The position numbers and the translations under genes are program-made. Of a stretch of DNA of 64,000 nt, positions 62,761-64,000 are shown piece after piece. Every line of letters starts with the position of its first letter. The stretch's first letter is position 1. The DNA is from Butyrivibrio sp. INlla21 (lineage in GTDB: Bacteria; Bacillota; Clostridia; Lachnospirales; Lachnospiraceae). The DNA is taken from positions 186,001-250,000 of the forward strand of contig NZ_FPCC01000002.1 of NCBI RefSeq assembly GCF_900116875.1. Direction: 5' to 3'. The notes below the pieces were generated by a model. The model was not told where the DNA came from, did not search any database, and was given only the letters and a program-made list of their open reading frames with translations.

Positions 62761-63383
62761 GCGTATATAGTGTAGGAAAGTTTTTTCCGCTTGTTTTTTC
62801 GGTGGAAAAAACCTTGGCAGAAAGTCGGCGATGACCTCCAAGCATTTCCTATGGCATGACTATGTCACGTCTTAACAGGAATAAGCGATTGAAAGTACCA
62901 CATCACGTCATGTGAGGATCCTGGGCTGAAACACGGCGATGTGCTCCCAGACCACACGTTACGTCATGAGGATACGTGCTTAACACGAGTGAGGAATGAG
63001 CTACCTCACATAATGCCTGAGCTTTAAGGCTGGGATGGACGGTACGTGGGTGCATGATATGACGGCATGGCAATGTGGCAACTCGATTGTGTAGGTCTTG
63101 AGATGTGAATAGTTCCGCTCACGGGGATATGCGATACGTGAGGTTTGTGGTTCATCCACACGCAAGGTGATGACAAGGATGTCGATGGGATTGCGTAAGT
63201 TTCCCGCACACCCGTTAGGTGACTGCCTAACCATGTTCGCTAGGTAATGAGTTGAAGCGATTGCACTTGTGAGTATTGACGTGACGGTAGCAGAAAGTCG
63301 GCGATGACCTCTACCGTGACGTTTTATTTGCGTAGGGTCTGGCAGAAAGTCGGCGATGACCTCCAAGATCCTACGCACTATAT
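62761..63383 (+). ncRNA. Candidate large structured non-coding RNA with four repeated hairpin modules
   Basis: No convincing ORF. Four modules at 62813-62842, 62921-62950, 63284-63317 and 63330-63376 have a 20-nt core: CAGAAAGTCGGCGATGACCT three times and CTGAAACACGGCGATGTGCT once. The inner stem changes from GTC/GAC to CAC/GTG around the same GGCGAT loop, and outer stems differ but pair (CTTGG/CCAAG, CTGGG/CCCAG, ACGGTAG/CTACCGT, and a 12-bp stem in the last). ATATAGTG (62765) pairs with CACTATAT (63376) to close about 620 nt. More hairpins include GTTAGG/CCTAAC (63214-63231). Size fits ROOL/GOLLD-class phage RNAs. Confidence 0.65.
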
Positions 63384-63413
63384 GAGTACATGACGTTGGG
63401 TCGTGTATTGATA

Positions 63414-63437
63414 TAGGCTCACAAATGCAAGAGCCTA
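63414..63437 (+). other. Hairpin between the non-coding RNA and the next gene
   Basis: TAGGCTC (63414-63420) pairs with GAGCCTA (63431-63437) around a 10-nt loop. No T-tract follows, so it may be an RNA processing end or part of the next leader. Confidence 0.5.
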
Positions 63438-63488
63438 CTGTGTGGCATAGTGTCACGCAGCAGTAAAAGCCAAAAGGAGAATGAATTA

Positions 63489-64000
63489 TGGCAAAGACAA
63501 AGAAAGTTTACAACTTCAACGCAATGAGACCCGCTATCGTTATCGCACATAACACCGGTAACAGAAAGGCTATCAACAAGGACCTCATAGATGGTGCCGG
63601 AATTGATAACAACTACTTCATCCAGTGGCAGACAGACGTAAAGAAGTTGCAGGAGACAGTATGGAATTACGTTCGCCTCAAGAAGAATAGTCGGTTTGAT
63701 AAGACTATCACAGAGGATGCGCTCTATGCTGCACGTAACCTCATCTATCCCAAGTGGAAAGAGATACTGTCATGTGGTGAGACCAACAAGACAACAAGAG
63801 AACTCCACGTTGCAGAGAGTGACGTTGAAGACCTTATCGGATTTGTGTGGGATTTCATGGCAACAACCAATGGAACCGCTGAGGTGCAGGTATCTGACCC
63901 TGCATTCCGTAAGAAAGTAGAGTCATTGCTTGGATGTGCAATTGCTAAAAATGCCGTACTTGAGGATGGTGAGAGGGATACCCTGTCAGCATACTACAAG
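63489..64000 (+). CDS. Unknown protein, 3' end beyond window
   Basis: At least 170 residues from MAKTKKVYNFNAMRPAIVIAH, with AAAGGAG nine nt before the ATG. The frame is open to the window edge. It is helical with WQTDVKKLQETVWNYVRLKKNSRF and ESDVEDLIGFVWDFM. I recognise no family. Following the non-coding RNA by about 100 nt in the same direction, it may share its transcript. Confidence 0.65.

Noticed and set aside
62813..63376. CRISPR array
   Set aside because: Only four cores with irregular spacing (63 to over 300 nt), each in its own imperfect palindrome, and no cas genes.
63001..63456. 151-codon open frame on the minus strand in the non-coding region
   Set aside because: Composition is Cys/His/Ser-rich and low in order, it has no ribosome-binding site, and it runs antisense to the covarying hairpins.

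Overview
The window looks like the left end of a large temperate siphovirus of a gut or rumen Firmicute, probably a Lachnospiraceae host, joined to host chromosome. Positions 1-3100 hold bacterial-type genes: a transglutaminase-like fragment, a galactose-type ABC binding lipoprotein, two small membrane proteins and a tRNA-Pro(AGG) whose 3' end faces the phage. From 3131 to 61026 almost every gene is on the minus strand in standard siphophage order read right to left. No integrase or second attachment site lies inside the window, so the prophage interpretation rests on the junction alone.

Layout, in transcription order from the right. 61.0-56.1 kb is an early or middle cassette: a P-loop helicase-like protein, a region with tRNA-like structures, an 817-residue single-chain RNA polymerase of the YonO/QDE-1 type with a DFDGD catalytic motif, and a small unknown protein. 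56-41 kb is the head module: an HU-like protein, a zinc-finger probable small terminase, the large terminase, portal, protease/scaffold, decoration protein, capsid, connectors and the major tail protein. 41-36 kb holds accessory genes (RusA resolvase, an IscB element, a fused glycosyltransferase) and candidate tail assembly chaperones. 35.8-24.9 kb is one tape-measure gene broken by three introns. 24.8-8.5 kb encodes baseplate, hub, collagen-like fibres and many short fibre or tip proteins. 8.4-3.2 kb holds small gut-phage-type proteins and the lysis genes. To the right, on the plus strand, are a sigma-region-4-like regulator, an 830-bp non-coding stretch that looks like a large structured RNA, and a gene leaving the window.

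The notable biology is the density of RNA-based parasites. Five group I introns interrupt three essential morphogenesis genes: terminase at its P-loop, the major tail protein, and the tape measure three times. I placed exact splice sites that restore open frames of 585, 282 and 2869 codons; every junction has a U before and a G at the end of the intron. One intron encodes an EDxHD homing endonuclease with four zinc-finger repeats. Another contains a TnpB-type omega RNA scaffold with no tnpB, resembling a reduced IStron. A complete IS607-type TnpA/TnpB element, a decayed second copy with its RNA end intact, and an IscB element with its upstream omega RNA are also present.

The best candidates for a new system are the non-coding region at 62.7-63.4 kb, with four copies of a 20-nt hairpin module whose stems covary, and the phage-encoded RNA polymerase next to atypical tRNA-like structures. 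All functional statements come from reading the sequence; no database search was run.
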